A stretch of 64,000 nucleotides of DNA, taken from Vitellaria paradoxa. Lineage: Eukaryota; Streptophyta; Magnoliopsida; Ericales; Sapotaceae. The position numbers were made by a program, and so were the translations under genes. Every line of letters begins with the position of its first letter. Position 1 is the first letter of the stretch. The notes under the pieces were generated by a model. It was not told where the DNA came from. It made no database searches and was given only the letters and a program-made list of their open reading frames with translations. Shown piece by piece: positions 47,633 to 60,973 of this stretch. The DNA lies in assembly GCA_019916065.1 (NCBI GenBank), contig CM034242.1, positions 11,104,879-11,168,878 on the forward strand. The letters run 5' to 3'.

Positions 47633-48503
47633 GATTAAAAATTAATACAAAATTAAGTAAATATTAATAATTTTTAAAATTAAAATATTTTTTATTTATT
47701 ATTAAGGTCAAAATAAAAAAAAATTCACACAAATCGCGCGTGCGTAATGATATCTAATTATACACTATCCAAACACTTATATTGTAGAAACATTTTACGG
47801 TTTGGGTTTCAATAAACAATTAAATTAGATTTATTTTTTTATTTTTTCTTTTTTAAGGTTAAACTATCGAGTCTACGCCCGACATTGGATCCCGGTTGAG
47901 CAGAGGCTTGTGGGGCATTGGGATTCGGGATCGAGTATTTGCAATTTTACAAAACTGAGCAAATGGACGCTAGCCACATTACTGGTGAAAAGAAAAGGAT
48001 TTTGGAGACTAGCGTAGCATTATTATGACAATTTCGTGATTTATTATTAAAATTATTAGATTAAAATTTAATAATTTAAATATATTTAAATATATTTTTT
48101 AAATTCCAACAATTCTTATCTTATGTGATGGAGCTGGTGACACAGCACCCCTTCAAAGGAAACTATCCATTTCATGGGGCTGCTTGCACTTACAAAAACC
48201 AAAAAGATATCAAGAGTTATCAAAAGTTTCGATAAGTTATGGCTCTAAGAATTACACTGCAAGGGCCGAAGTATTGAGACAAATAATTATGATTTAATTA
48301 AAATTTATTTAATTAAATTAATAAATATTGTTATATAGAATTAATAAATTTTAATTAAATCATGATCTTTTATCTTAACAGTTCAACTCATGTGATGTAA
48401 AATTTATTGTAGTCTCCTGAAACCCAAAAAGTTATCAAATTTTTAAAATTTTTTCTAATCAATTTTTGACAAATATCATTTTTACATAAACTTTTTATAT
48501 TTT

Positions 48504-48538
<35 letters not shown>

Positions 48539-48759
48539 CATCCAAACAGTCCCTATAGATAGGCCCTCCTCAACCATAATCCGAGTAAAAATTTTCAAAC
48601 TCACCCCTTTCAAAAGGTACATTTGGTTCACTTAAAAATGATAAAAAATTTTAAAAATTATTTACTTATTATTTTATTATACAAATTATAAATTTATAAA
48701 TTATTTTAAATTATGCCACCTTATTTTATTTTTTTATCATCCCAAACACTTACAAACGC

Positions 48760-49150
48760 CCCCCAAATCCATTATTTGGGACCAAGTAAATCCACAACCC
48801 GTGTCGCCAGCTCAGAACGTGGGCCACGCTACTCTTTACACGTGATTCGAGGATCCTCTAGGGCTCCGAGCCAAAAAAGTAATAAATATTTAATAAAAGT
48901 CGTACACTAGTTGAGTGACACCTAACTTGTCACGCGGCCCCCACAGAATTCTCACGTGTTACCGCAGTTCATCATTTTTCTTTATGTGCCATCATTTCGC
49001 ATCCGTTCGTTAGACGATTCGCGCTCTGTACGCGCGTAAATAGTTATTATAAAGAAATAATCGAACGATTTGTTTCCCCCACAGGTTAGCTGTGGTTTGG
49101 GAACCTTATGGGCCCACAGCGGTTTTTTTCAGTTGGATTTTGAAGTGAAT
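48760..49150 (+). promoter_or_regulatory. Promoter-like GC-richer island, copy A
   Basis: Contains two CACGTG G-boxes (TTTACACGTGATTCG; TTCTCACGTGTTACCG), GGGCCCACAGCGG and CTGTACGCGCG in AT-rich surroundings. It resembles a plant promoter or leader, but no ORF follows. Its last ~320 bases are identical to 53540-53870 in copy B. It could be a captured promoter fragment. Confidence 0.35.
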
Positions 49151-50344
49151 TGGCTGAAATAATTTGGAGTAACGCATTTATAACTTCTTCAACTTATATT
49201 TAAAGAGCGTTTGACAAACAGTTATAGAATTTAATAAAAGTTAAGAATTATTCATTAGTACAATAAGACTCCGTTTAATTTGTAAATAAATTTTAAAAAA
49301 ATTCTATAAATCTCTATAAACTTTATATTATATCAACTTTTTTCTTTTATTGCACGCATTACGAATTTTTAATTTATCTCACTTTATCTCACTCCAAACT
49401 CACCATAAGTTGTATTTTTTCTTCTAACTTTTACCTAAATAAGTATAAATTTTTTAATTTTTATTTTTTTACAAGTGTGATTAACACACCTAAAAGGTAT
49501 AGTTTCTAAAAAATAATTAAATTTTGGTTAAAAAAACTATGTAAGACAAAAAAAATCTACCAAAAAAAGTAGAAAACTATTTCAATTATATTTAATTTTT
49601 ATGAATTATTTTGCTTTTTGAAATCTCCTAGTTGTGGGATGGTAATATGTCATTTAAATTTAAAATTCATTTAAATTTATAATTCATATTTATTTATGTC
49701 CAAACTGTAATATCTTAAAATTTAATAAACATATTATAATTAATTTATTTTAAAATCAAACTAAATTGTATTAGTTTTAAGTAAACATATTTATATCATG
49801 TTTTATTCGTCTCTTTTTTTTTAATTCTATATTTATATAAATGATGTTTGTATCGTATTTAAATCATGTTTTGTTGGAATTATTTTTAATATTATCAACT
49901 TATTTCTTTAATATAAATAGAGAGGCATTTGAAGTGATAAAAAGTGAGAATAAGATAAAAAGTGAATAATATTTAAAAATTTTATTTTTTTCATAATTAT
50001 TTTTTTTAATTATTTATAATTTTTAACCACTTCAAATGAAATATACCTAAATATTGAGTGACTGAGATGCCGAATCAAGGGTGCACCAAGGACTCACTCG
50101 CACGAGGGGCTGGTGGCACATAGCTGTCTTTGGCTCCGTTTCACCTCTCTAAAATAAAATAAAATTTTATAAATTTTTACAAACATTAATTATAAAATAA
50201 TAAAATTTTAATTTTTCATCCGTTACTTAAATTACGAAACATTTACTTTTATAATTTTATATTATTTTATACAATTTTATACAATCTCAAACATTCAACA
50301 AACAAGGCAACGTTCCCCTTCGTGTATCCGAGGTGGAGGCATGG

Positions 50345-50795
50345 ACACGCGGGGGCCAGCAGTAGCCCAAAACGGGAGCTTTTTTGTAAATAAAAAAAAA
50401 AAGCTAGCGAAACGTAAAAAAAAAAAATAATAATAATAATAATATTAAGACAGTAGAGCGAAAAAAAAAAAAATAAAGAGTGTGTTTGATAATTAAAAAT
50501 ATAAATCTTCTTTTATGTTTTATGTTTTGAAAATCTCAAAACATGAAAAACAGGAATTAAATTTAATCTAACATTTTTTATTTTTCGTATTTTTAGATTT
50601 TTTTTATTTTACATTAAAAACGCTCAAATTGACTTTTTTTTTTCTATTTTTTGTATAAATTTATTTTCTATTTTTTAAAATAGATTTTGAAACACTAGTA
50701 ACAAAATACGTTTTGAATTGTTTCCTTATTTTAAAGAAATACAAAATGAATTGTTTTCTTTATTTAAAAAAAAAATACAAAATACGTTTTAAACT

Positions 50796-50827
<32 letters not shown>

Positions 50828-51294
50828 TGTTCTACCGTCCTAGAATTATTTTTTATGCTTTACACACTCTGTGTTTCATTACTTGTATTTTTAAAATCTG
50901 TTTTAGAAAATAAAAAATAAATTTACACATAAAATAAAAAATGACAAAAAGTCATTTTGAGCGTTTTTAACGTAAAATAAAGAAAATAACTAAATTTATT
51001 TTCTGTTTTTCATTTTTTGAGATTTTTAAAATATAAAATAAAAAATTAATTTTTTACTAAATTTGTGACTTTTCAAAAAGAGATTAATATTTTTAATTAC
51101 TGAACACACTTTCTATTTAAATTTTTTTTTTTTGGCGCTCTACAATTTTAGATTTTTTTTTTTATGTTTCTATAATTTTTTTTTTTTCTAATTTGTCAAA
51201 ACGCTCCTATATTTGGCAAAACACCCTGTTTTGTACTACTGGCACTGCTGCTGTAGCAGTAGCTCGCCTACTTACTGCTGCCCCCCGCGTCCTA
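50345..51294. mobile_element. 950-bp TIR insert with nested fold-back, copy B
   Basis: Same element as 45659-46596, flanked by AGGCATGG at 50337-50344 and 51295-51302. Differs mainly in homopolymer lengths, such as the long T run at 50799-50826. Because both tandem copies have it, the insertion predates the duplication. Confidence 0.8.
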
Positions 51295-52184
51295 AGGCAT
51301 GGTGCTTGCACATATTTTGCATATGTATATTTATACAAATATCTATGCATATAGATATTTGTGCATAGATATTTATGCATAGATATTTGTTTATTGTGAT
51401 TCACTTGTTCAAAGATATTCTGTCGGCCCCAGGGTTGGAAAATGAGACTCCGTTTGTAACTCTGAGGACTTTTAAAAATGGTTAAAAATTATTAAAAACA
51501 TAATTATTTTAAGATAAAAAAATAATTTTTATTTAAATAATTTTTATCTGCTATTACATTACTTTAAATGAGAAAGTAACGATTAATTTATGAGTAACAA
51601 TTACTCACGTGAGGTAAATTGTTACTCAGACGAAAATAAGCAATGGAGGAAAAGAGAAAATTTTATCTCTTTTAATTATTCTTATAAAATATTTCTTTAT
51701 TCTCTTATAAAATTTTAATTAATATTCTCCTATATAATTTATAAATATTATACAATAATATTTTATTTAATTAAATTATAATTAATTAACTATTAAATTA
51801 TCAAAATAATATTAAATAAATAACAATTTATTATTAAAATAAATTATTATATTTTATTAAATTAATATTATTGAAATATTTTAATAAAATATTTTAATAT
51901 ATTTTATTAGTGAAAACTATTTATCGTAAATATTTATTTATTAGATTATGTATTGTATTAATATAACTCACTAAAATTAATAATTTATTTAAATTTATTT
52001 AAGTAATTTTATCTTTTTATTTTTTTATTTCCCTTAAATGCCATTTAACTACCAATTATTTTCCTTAATTACTTACAATTTACTTAATTACCTTTAATTA
52101 ATAATTACTCATTATTTATTATTTGAACTTTTTTTAAATGAAATAAGAAATTAATTAATGATACACACATAATTTTAAAATAAA

Positions 52185-52342
52185 GATTTATGTGCATCAC
52201 ATGTACACCTGTGTAAAATTAAGTAAAATAAAACAAAATTCACACGCATTATTTTAATAGGTTGATTTATGCGCATCGCATGTACACCTGCTTAAAATTA
52301 AGTAAAATAAAATAAAATTCACACACATTGTTTTAATAGGTT
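52185..52342 (+). repeat. 79-bp dimer, copy B
   Basis: Counterpart of 47475-47632, second unit starting at 52264. Confidence 0.85.
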
Positions 52343-53479
52343 GATTAAAAATTAATACAAAATTAAGTAAATATTAATAATTTTTAAAATTAAAATATTT
52401 TTTATTTATTATTAAGGTCAAAATAAAAAAAAAAATTCACACAAATCGCGCGTGCGTAATGATATCTAATTATACACTATCCAAACACTTATATTGTAGA
52501 AACATTTTACGGTTTGGGTTTCAATAAACAATTAAATTAGATTTATTTTTTTATTTTTTCTTTTTTAAGGTTAAACTATCGAGTCTACGCCCGACATTGG
52601 ATCCCGGTTGAGCAGAGGCTTGTGGGGCATTGGGATTCGGGATCGAGTATTTGCAATTTTACAAAACTGAGCAAATGGACGCTAGCCACATTACTGGTGA
52701 AAAGAAAAGGATTTTGGAGACTAGCGTAGCATTATTATGACAATTTCGTGATTTATTATTAAAATTATTAGATTAAAATTTAATAATTTAAATATATTTA
52801 AATATATTTTTTAAATTCCAACAATTCTTATCTTATGTGATGGAGCTGGTGACGCAGCACCCCTTCAAAGGAAACTATCCATTTCATGGGGCTGCTTGCA
52901 CTTACAAAAACCAAAAAGATATCAAGAGTTAAATCAAAAGTTTCGATAAGTTATGGCTCTAAGAATTACACTGCAAGGGCCGAAGTATTGAGACAAAGAA
53001 TTATGATTTAATTAAAATTTATTTAATTAAATTAATAAATATTGTTATATAGAATTAATAAATTTTAATTAAATCATGATCTTTTATCTTAACAGTTCAA
53101 CTCATGTGATGTAAAATTTATTGTAGTCTCCCGAAACCCAAAAAGTTATCAAATTTTTAAAATTTTTTCTAATCAAATTTTGACAAATATCATTTTTACA
53201 TCAACTTTTTATATTTTTGATATATATATATATATATATATTTTTTTTTTCTCATCCAAACAGTCCCTATAGGTAGGCCCTCCTCAACCATAATCCGAGT
53301 AAAAATTTTCAAACTCACCCCTTTCAAAAGGTACATTTGGTTCACTTAAAAATGATAAAAAATTTTAAAAATTATTTACTTTTATTTTATTATACAAATT
53401 ATAAACTCATAAATTATTTTAAATTATACCACCTTATTTTATTTTTTTATCATCCCAAACACCTACAAACGCCCCCGAA

Positions 53480-53870
53480 ATCCATTATTTGGGACCAAGT
53501 AAATGCACAACTCGTGTCGCCAGCTCAGGACGTGGGCCACGCTACTCTTTACACGTGATTCGAGGATCCTCTAGGGCTCCGAGCCAAAAAAGTAATAAAT
53601 ATTTAATAAAAGTCGTACACTAGTTGAGTGACACCTAACTTGTCACGCGGCCCCCACAGAATTCTCACGTGTTACCGCAGTTCATCATTTTTCTTTATGT
53701 GCCATCATTTCGCATCCGTTCGTTAGACGATTCGCGCTCTGTACGCGCGTAAATAGTTATTATAAAGAAATAATCGAACGATTTGTTTCCCCCACAGGTT
53801 AGCTGTGGTTTGGGAACCTTATGGGCCCACAGCGGTTTTTTTCAGTTGGATTTTGAAGTGAATTGGCTGA
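53480..53870 (+). promoter_or_regulatory. Promoter-like GC-richer island, copy B
   Basis: Counterpart of 48760-49150 with both G-boxes retained. The downstream sequence (53981 onward) is AT-rich and non-coding, so this copy also drives no visible gene. Confidence 0.35.
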
Positions 53871-54479
53871 ACTAATTTGGAGTAATGCATTTTTAACTTC
53901 TTCAACTTATATTTAAAGAGCGTTTGACAAACAGTTATAGAATTTAATAAAAATTATGGATTATTCATTAGTACAATAAGTTAAAAAAAAAAACTTTTAA
54001 AAATTTTCAGTATTTTTTAACAATTTTTAGAATTTCAAATGAGATCTTAATATATAAATGCATTTTTGTAATTTAACTTGTAAATAATTGTATCTATGAA
54101 TTAAAAAATATATAATGCATAATATATAAATACATTCTTATAATTTAATTTATAGCAATTATATTCCATTTAAAAACTCAACGCATTAACGTAGACCAAA
54201 TTTTTATTGTGTCAGCTTGCCACATGGAGAATGAGAGAAATTTACTCTTTCATCTCAATTATTTATAGTTGAACCACTATTAATAAATAGTTGATAATTT
54301 GTTGGGTTAAATTTGTTAATGTTAGGTTTTTTATTGTAGAGAATTAAGATTGTCAAAAATTAAGAGAGATGGTCATTTTTAGTTAGGTGATTTTTTTTTT
54401 TACTTTCTTTCCTTTTTTTTTTTTTTTAAAGTGAGCATCACATCCTCATTTTTACTGCCATGTAACAATGAGTGTACAT

Positions 54480-54702
54480 GTACATTAAATATAAGTTTGT
54501 AGGTTTATTTATGCATTATTCCTTAGTTCAATGACGAAATTGTTATAAATTAAATTATAGGAGTGTATTTGTACGTTAGGTATAACTTCCAAAGTTTATT
54601 TATGCATTTTTTCTTAGTTTAAGGATAAAATTATTATAAATTGAACTATAAAGATATATTTGTACGTTATGCATGAGTTTAGGAGTTTATTTATGCATTA
54701 TT
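54480..54702 (+). repeat. 91-bp tandem repeat, ~2.5 units
   Basis: Units start at about 54480, 54571 and 54662, each with GTAC.TTA, AG.TTTATTTATGCATT and, in the full units, CTTAGTT.AA..A.AAAATT.TTATAAATT. Divergence between units is moderate. Confidence 0.75.
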
Positions 54703-54709
54703 TCAAGTA

Positions 54710-56200
54710 ATTTTAATTTATAAAAAATAAAATTGAATCAATAAGATAAAGGGATCGGTTAACTCATTTTAGTTTTTTTTTTTTTTAAGTTTAGTTCAAA
54801 ATTCGGACAATTTGATTTTAATATATTTATATTACATTAAATATATATTTATATATACAATTTTAAAATTTATACATATATTTTGAATGAGAGACAAGAA
54901 ATCGAATCGAAACAAAGGAGACAGAAGCGCCTGGATAGAGCCTTCTCCAAAAGAGCAAATTTATACATATGTACACATAAAATTATGTATAATGATATAA
55001 TTAAATTATACAGTATTAAGATTAGAGGATAAAAAAAATATATAAGATGCCACATCACACTTAGGGCTACGTACAATTTAATCGAAATTTTAATTTTCGA
55101 ATCAAGTCAACTAAGTTTAAGAAATTTGATTCAATTATTTATTTAATAATAATTAGTTTGATTACTCTTTATAAAAATAACAATTACTAATTTTAACTAT
55201 AGTTTTAAAATTTCAAAATCAAATAAATCAAAGTAACCGAATTTAAATTGGTGTAATAAATTAGTCTATATCATTAGTCAATCGTTAGCCATCTAACTCG
55301 TATTTAATAAATCAAATTTCAAATTCTTATTTTACCCCTAAAATTTATCACGCCACGAACTATCAACTAAGAGTCTGTTTGGTTGACTAAATTTTGGTCA
55401 AAAAGTATAATAAAAATAAAAAAATGTGATATAAAGGTGATATGTTTTAAAATTTTATTAAAAAAATATAAAAAGTAATTAAAATTTAATAAATTTTGAT
55501 AAAATTTAATAAACCAAACAAATCTTAAGTTAGACTTTACTAATTCACAAACTATCACAATCATTTTCTCCATTTACCCCCTTCTCAATAAAATTGATTC
55601 GTACTCTTACTACTCATCATATTCCGTCTCATAACCTTACACATGCACAAACCCATTGTCTCTTACTCTAAACCCAATCAATAATTTTTTTTTTATACAA
55701 TTTCATGCTTCCATTGTAAATCCAATTTTACTTTCTTTTCAAAACCCATGCACCCTTTCGCTTTAAACTCACTTTCTGCAAACTCAATCATTCTCTCTCT
55801 CTCTCTCTCAACAAATTTAATCATTCTTTTTCCTCGACAAACCGATTCCCATATAACTCTCTCTCTCTCAAAATTATTCCCACGCTTAAGGCATGTTTTG
55901 TAATAGGAATGGACATTTAGGGTATATTTTGTAGTAGGAATGGAATGTAATAAAATAACATATGAGAATGACACGTGAATAAGAATAGAATAAAATTTTT
56001 TATTTGGTTGTCAACATGAAAATAATAAAAATGAAATAAATATTTCAATTCTTATAATTTGATTATATATTTTCAATATAATGTAATAAAATGAAATTTA
56101 ATAAAAAATTATTACCAACAAATTCTAAAAACTACAAAAATAAAATTTATGTTTTACGTTTTTTACAATTATAAAAAAACATGTTTATGAATATTTCGAC
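54710..56200. other. Intergenic AT-rich DNA with CT runs
   Basis: No gene recognised. CT microsatellites at about 55791-55809 and 55857-55870. A possible short MITE lies at about 55373-55525 (GTCTGTTTGGTTGACTAAATT versus AATAAACCAAACAAATC). Confidence 0.4.
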
Positions 56201-57000
56201 TCGAATTACAATTGACTCAAAATTGTTTTGACTAATAAAAACACGTCAAGAAATAATCTCCATTGTTTGAAAAGCTTATATTGTTAATTTGGATCTAAAT
56301 CGGGGCCTAGGGTAAAATGATATTTATGCCCAAATTCAAATTGATACAAAATTTATTATGTTCATAAGAAACTTGTTGAGAAATATTTCTCAACTTTTTA
56401 AGGATTCTAGAATGTGAATATGTGTTAAAAAAAAAAAATTAAGCTTAGAGTAAAACGATCATTTTTTGACAGATCATGTTAAAATTTACTTAATTGATAA
56501 AAAACATATCTCCTATATACTTAACATTTTAGGAAGCCTAGAATGTGAAATTGGGTCAAAAAACGAACTTAGTAGTAAAACGGTCATTTTATAGTCAAGT
56601 TCAGATCAAACTAATTTTTCTTTTAGTTATTGAGAAATATGTGGATAATTTTTTTTTTTTGGTCTTCTAGAATGGCCAGAATATAGATTTGGACAGAAAC
56701 GAGCATGAGGGTAAAATTATTATTTTACAACTCTAGTTCGAATTAATATAAAATTTATTAAAATAAAAAAGCTTGATAAGGGACACTTTCTTAGACTTTT
56801 GAGATGTCTATAATGCGAATTTAGACTAAAAACAGAATTTAGGTTAAAATGATTATTTTAAGATTTAAGTTTTGATCGATCCAAAATTTTTAAACTAATA
56901 TGAACTAGATGTTTTTAAATCCTTAAGATGTCTAGGATGCGAATCTCAGTCGAAAATATGATTTAAAGGTAAAATAATTATTTTACGATCCACGAAAGTG
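56200..57000 (+). repeat. Diverged tandem array, ~131-bp period, about six units
   Basis: A conserved core (G.GTAAAA-YG-ATCATTTTA) recurs with its TAAAA at 56313, 56451, 56576, 56712, 56845 and 56970, spacings 138, 125, 136, 133 and 125. Each core is preceded by TCTAGAATG.GAAT..G and AAA.C.A.CTTAG-like words. Units differ greatly, so this is an old array. Confidence 0.7.
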
Positions 57001-57673
57001 ATCGAGAGAAATCAGTGACCACAAAATACTATTTTTTTTTAAATCTTGATTGGAAAGGAATGACTATTGCATCACTTAATTTGAAAAAATGTCTTCCCCA
57101 ATTAATTTGTGAATAACATTTTAATTTTATTTTTTAATATCAAATGTTGAAATAGATTTAAAATGGGAATAGGTTTCATTATATTTTTACATACTAAACA
57201 TAGTCTTAAAGGATTTATTCCCCGCATTCTCTACTTATTCCTTACTCATACCCGCAATAAAAGCTAAACCCATTAATATTAATTATACTTTTTAGTAGTA
57301 AGCATGATGGTTTAATAATAATGATCGGGTTAATAATAATGATTTAGTTTAACTGAGTGTTTCAAGTTTGGATGTAATTAGGTAGTAGGAGGTTAGTGTT
57401 GGTCACGAGTTCAAAAGAAAAAGAGAATTATATATAGTTATAGTAATGGGATTATTATATATTATGGAGGTGGAGTGACAGGAAGTAGTAGCCTGAATTG
57501 GAAGTGAAAAAATGGATTGCTAATTTAATTAAAGTAAGTGAAAAAAATAAAAAGGAGGAGAAAAAATAAAGAGACAATTGGTTAACCAAAACATAAATTT
57601 GTAATGGCAGTAGAAAAATTAAGAGTTTTAATACAGGTAAAATGGTTAATTCACAATTTCCCATTAAGATGTT

Positions 57674-57689
57674 GGGGGGGGGGGGGGGG
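57674..57689 (+). repeat. 16-base G homopolymer
   Basis: Sixteen consecutive G. Rare in AT-rich plant DNA; could form a G-quadruplex and is prone to length errors in sequencing. Confidence 0.9.
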
Positions 57690-57740
57690 AACTGTGATGG
57701 AGGGCAAATGTAATTCAGCAAAATTGAAAAACTAGGTTAA

Positions 57741-59545
57741 GGGTTTGTTTGACGAAGCTTTCAATTTTTACTTCATAAATAAAAGTTTGAAAACGTGTTT
57801 GGTAATAATAATTATTGACTTGTAATTATAATAATAAGAGAATAACCGACAGCGATGGGTGGTAATTAGTGACGGAGATGGGTGGTGGATAGTGACTGGT
57901 GGTGGTCGTAAGTGAATGATAGTCAATCATTGGTGGCAGTTGGCTGACAATGATTTGAGGTGGTGGCAACTAACGGTGGGTGGCAGAAATGATGGTCGGA
58001 GGTGAGTGTTAGTTAATTGATAGTGGTCAGTGGTGGGTGGCGATACCAATAGCAATGGTCAGAGGTGGCATCAATTGGCTGCAGTTGGTAGCGGCTAGGC
58101 TGTAGTGGCTGGTGGATGATGGGGGATGGATATAACTAGTGGTGGTTGTGGATGAATATAAAAACTGAACATTAAATTTGAGAAATTATTTTTTTAATTT
58201 TTATTTTTTAGAAATTGAAAATTAAAATTAAATTTATTAAGCAATTTTTTATATTTAATTTTCAAAAATTTAAAAACAAAAATTGAAAAATTAAAAATTT
58301 AATCAAACGGAAGCTAGGGCCCATTTGGCAAAGCTTTTAGTTTTCAATTTTTAATTTTTGTTTTTAATTTTTTGAAAACTGAATATTAAAATTTGTTTGG
58401 CAAATTTATTTTTTATTTTCAATTTTAAAAAAATGAAAATTATTTTCAGAATTTTAAAAAAATTATGAAAATATAACAAAAAAGTATTTTATCAAATTTT
58501 CATTTTCAATTTTCATTTTCTTTTACAATCGGTATCAATTACAACTATCACTAATCATCAACCAACACCATCTAGTGGTCGCCACTCATATCTGGCCACT
58601 GTTACCGCCACCATTCATTCATCTCTGGTCATCATTAACAGTTGCCACCCCTCACCTACCTCTTATTATCGCTAACTGTCGCTACTGCCCCCTACCCACC
58701 TTTGGTTTGATAATAAAATTGTGCTGGTGATGGTAGATTTTTTTAATTTTTATTTAATATAAAATATATAAAATATAATTTAATTATTTAATTATATTTT
58801 TTGTTAGAAATAATTCAATCCAATAAATATAAAATATACTAAACATAATTTATCATATTATTTTTAAAAACAATCTAATAAAATATATTTCTTGGATTAA
58901 CTTAAATTGATTATATTTAATTAATTAATTAAATTTAATTATTTTAATTATATTTTATTAAAAATAATGTAATTCAATAATATAATTTAATTATATTAAT
59001 AATTAAATGTTAATTAAACTATGTTAATTATATTTTTTTATTAAAAATAATTATATCAAAAAATACAATTATTGGTAATTTTATTCATAATTCATAATTC
59101 AATCCAATAATTATATTTTTTGATTAAATTTTTTATTATATAACTTAGTTAATAAGTAATAGTTTACTAAATTAAATTAATTATAATTAATTTTAAATAA
59201 TTAAATTAATATAAAAATATTTTATTAAATTATTTTAAAAAAAATAAAAATAATATAATTAAATTATGTTTACAATTTCTTATTTATTGAATTAAATTAT
59301 TTTAATAAAAATATATTTAAAATAATTAAATTTAATTAATTATTAAATCTAATTAATTTAAGCTAATTAAATTCGTATGAAATATATTTTATTAAATTGT
59401 TTTTAAAAATAATATAATAAATCATGTTTAATATATTTTATTTTTATTAGATTGAATTATTTTTAACAAATAATATTATTAAAATAATTAAAATTTAATA
59501 ACTGTCATTATCAAACACACTTTAAAGTTTTTATTTTTTTAATTA
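57741..59545. repeat. Large composite fold-back with GGTGG-rich and CCACC-rich arms
   Basis: 57840-58140 is G-rich cryptic-simple DNA (repeated GGTGG, GTGGC). 58530-58720 is its rough complement (repeated CCACC, GCCAC). Around the centre (58190-58460) TTTTTAATTTTTGTTTTTAA words pair with their complements. Outer ends AAACGTGTTTGGTAATAAT and (reverse complement) AAGTGTGTTTGATAATGAC also pair. Probably two or more related MITEs in inverted orientation plus 0.8 kb of A/T-only DNA (58730-59520). Confidence 0.55.
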
Positions 59546-59654
59546 TGAAAACTAAAAAAAAAATTGAATACAAAAAATCTGGTAATTAACATCTTTATCA
59601 AGCGGGACTTAAATAATTTCTCCAAAATTTCTCAATCATCATCGATTTCGTTAA

Positions 59655-60347
59655 GGCCCCGCTTAGATGCGGGAAAAACCTCCCTCCAAACATTTTACCC
59701 CCCATACGGGTGGGTCCCATCCTTTGCCATGGTTTGGCAGCCAAAGTTACATCTCCTCTTCGTCATTCTCGGGTCTTCACTTTCCCTCTCTCACAGTCTC
59801 TCTCGGATAAAATTTGGGCACCCTTGACCCTAGCCAAAATTTATCCGGGGGGATTGGCTATTGTTTTGACATTTTTAGCCCTTATTAATTTGATCAAAAT
59901 AAATATAATGCTAGTAAAAAAATAATAGATATGCCAACAAGTCAAAATAAATATAATTAAAAATAAAATTAGATAATAACTAACCATTCAAAAATACATA
60001 TTTAAAAAAATTATTTAAATAAATTTATAAAAAATTAAATTTTCAATGAAATAAATAATATAACTTCAAATTGTCCAAAAATAATTAAATAGAGTGGGTT
60101 TTGTAATTTAATATTTAATTTAATGAATAATCAAGTTTAGAACACCACAAGGGTAAAAGAGTCATTTAACTGCTTTTTTCATCATTCATCCCCTTTTTTT
60201 ATAAAACATCCAAATCAAATCAAAAGTTATCCACCTCCATAAACATCACATCAATGTGGGCTAACTCTCTAAAAATAATACCACTTCTTATCTTATACCC
60301 CATCTAAAACTTATTCCTTAAAATTTTAGTATTATCCAATCGGGCCC
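59655..60347 (-). mobile_element. Tourist-like MITE, copy 3 (inverted)
   Basis: 693 bp, reverse orientation to copies 1 and 2, with TAA on both sides (59652-59654, 60348-60350). The better end is ATCCAATCGGGCCC; the other (GGCCCCGCTTAGAT) is mutated. Shares the CCTTTGCCATGGTTTGGCA segment with copy 2. Confidence 0.85.
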
Positions 60348-60973
60348 TAAAAAGCAATTAACATTAGGAAGGTGTTACAGTGAATCACAAGTGATTGATT
60401 TGCGCGTTGAGGATCACCAATCATAAATATGATCGATCGACTCTCTAAATAGAATTTCTTAACACTATATTTTTCGATTTGCACTATTAAATTCAGGCCC
60501 AATTTGATAACATTTTTATTTTTTGTTTTTATTTTTAAAATTTATAAATTGACAATAAAAATGATGATGGTAAATTTTGTGGTCCTAGATCCAGGTTGCT
60601 CGATGAATGATCTGTCGGAGATGAAACCTGCCTACCTAAGACACCGGTGTGGTACTCACGAATTTTTTGACAATCAAGTTAGAGAATATCCAATTAAATT
60701 TCAACTTAGTAACAATAAGGTTGAAGTTGCATACCTGTGACAATGATTTCTTCTCCTTTTATAGGAATTACTTGTTGATTCAAATATAGAAACAAATCGG
60801 GATTATTCCTTAATTTTTTGCAATTTCTTTATTCAGATAAGGAAAATGTAAAATTCGAATCAATCTTGAGATTTCCTACCAAAGTTGATAATTTCCAAAT
60901 CAATAACTATGACGTAAATCTCGGTGTTGACACCGTGAGGATCTCACATACGTGTCGAAATTCAACTCCGCAC

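Larger units (their letters stand above)
44749..49267 (+). repeat. Tandem duplication, copy A (~4.5 kb)
   Basis: Starting at GTATTTTTTCTTCTAACTTT, this block is repeated with only scattered substitutions and small indels at 49412-53980, ending TTCATTAGTACAATAAG in both. It contains, in order, degenerate AT-rich DNA, a family A MITE, the GATGCCGAATCAA segment, a 938-bp TIR insert, the AT-rich repeat, a 79-bp dimer and a GC-richer promoter-like island. No protein-coding gene is visible. Confidence 0.9.
49412..53980 (+). repeat. Tandem duplication, copy B (~4.6 kb)
   Basis: Near-identical to copy A in the same orientation, separated by 144 bp (49268-49411) of family A MITE-like sequence. Copy B keeps the GTATCCGAGGTGG bases before the 950-bp insert that copy A lost, so copy A carries a later small deletion. 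Confidence 0.9.
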
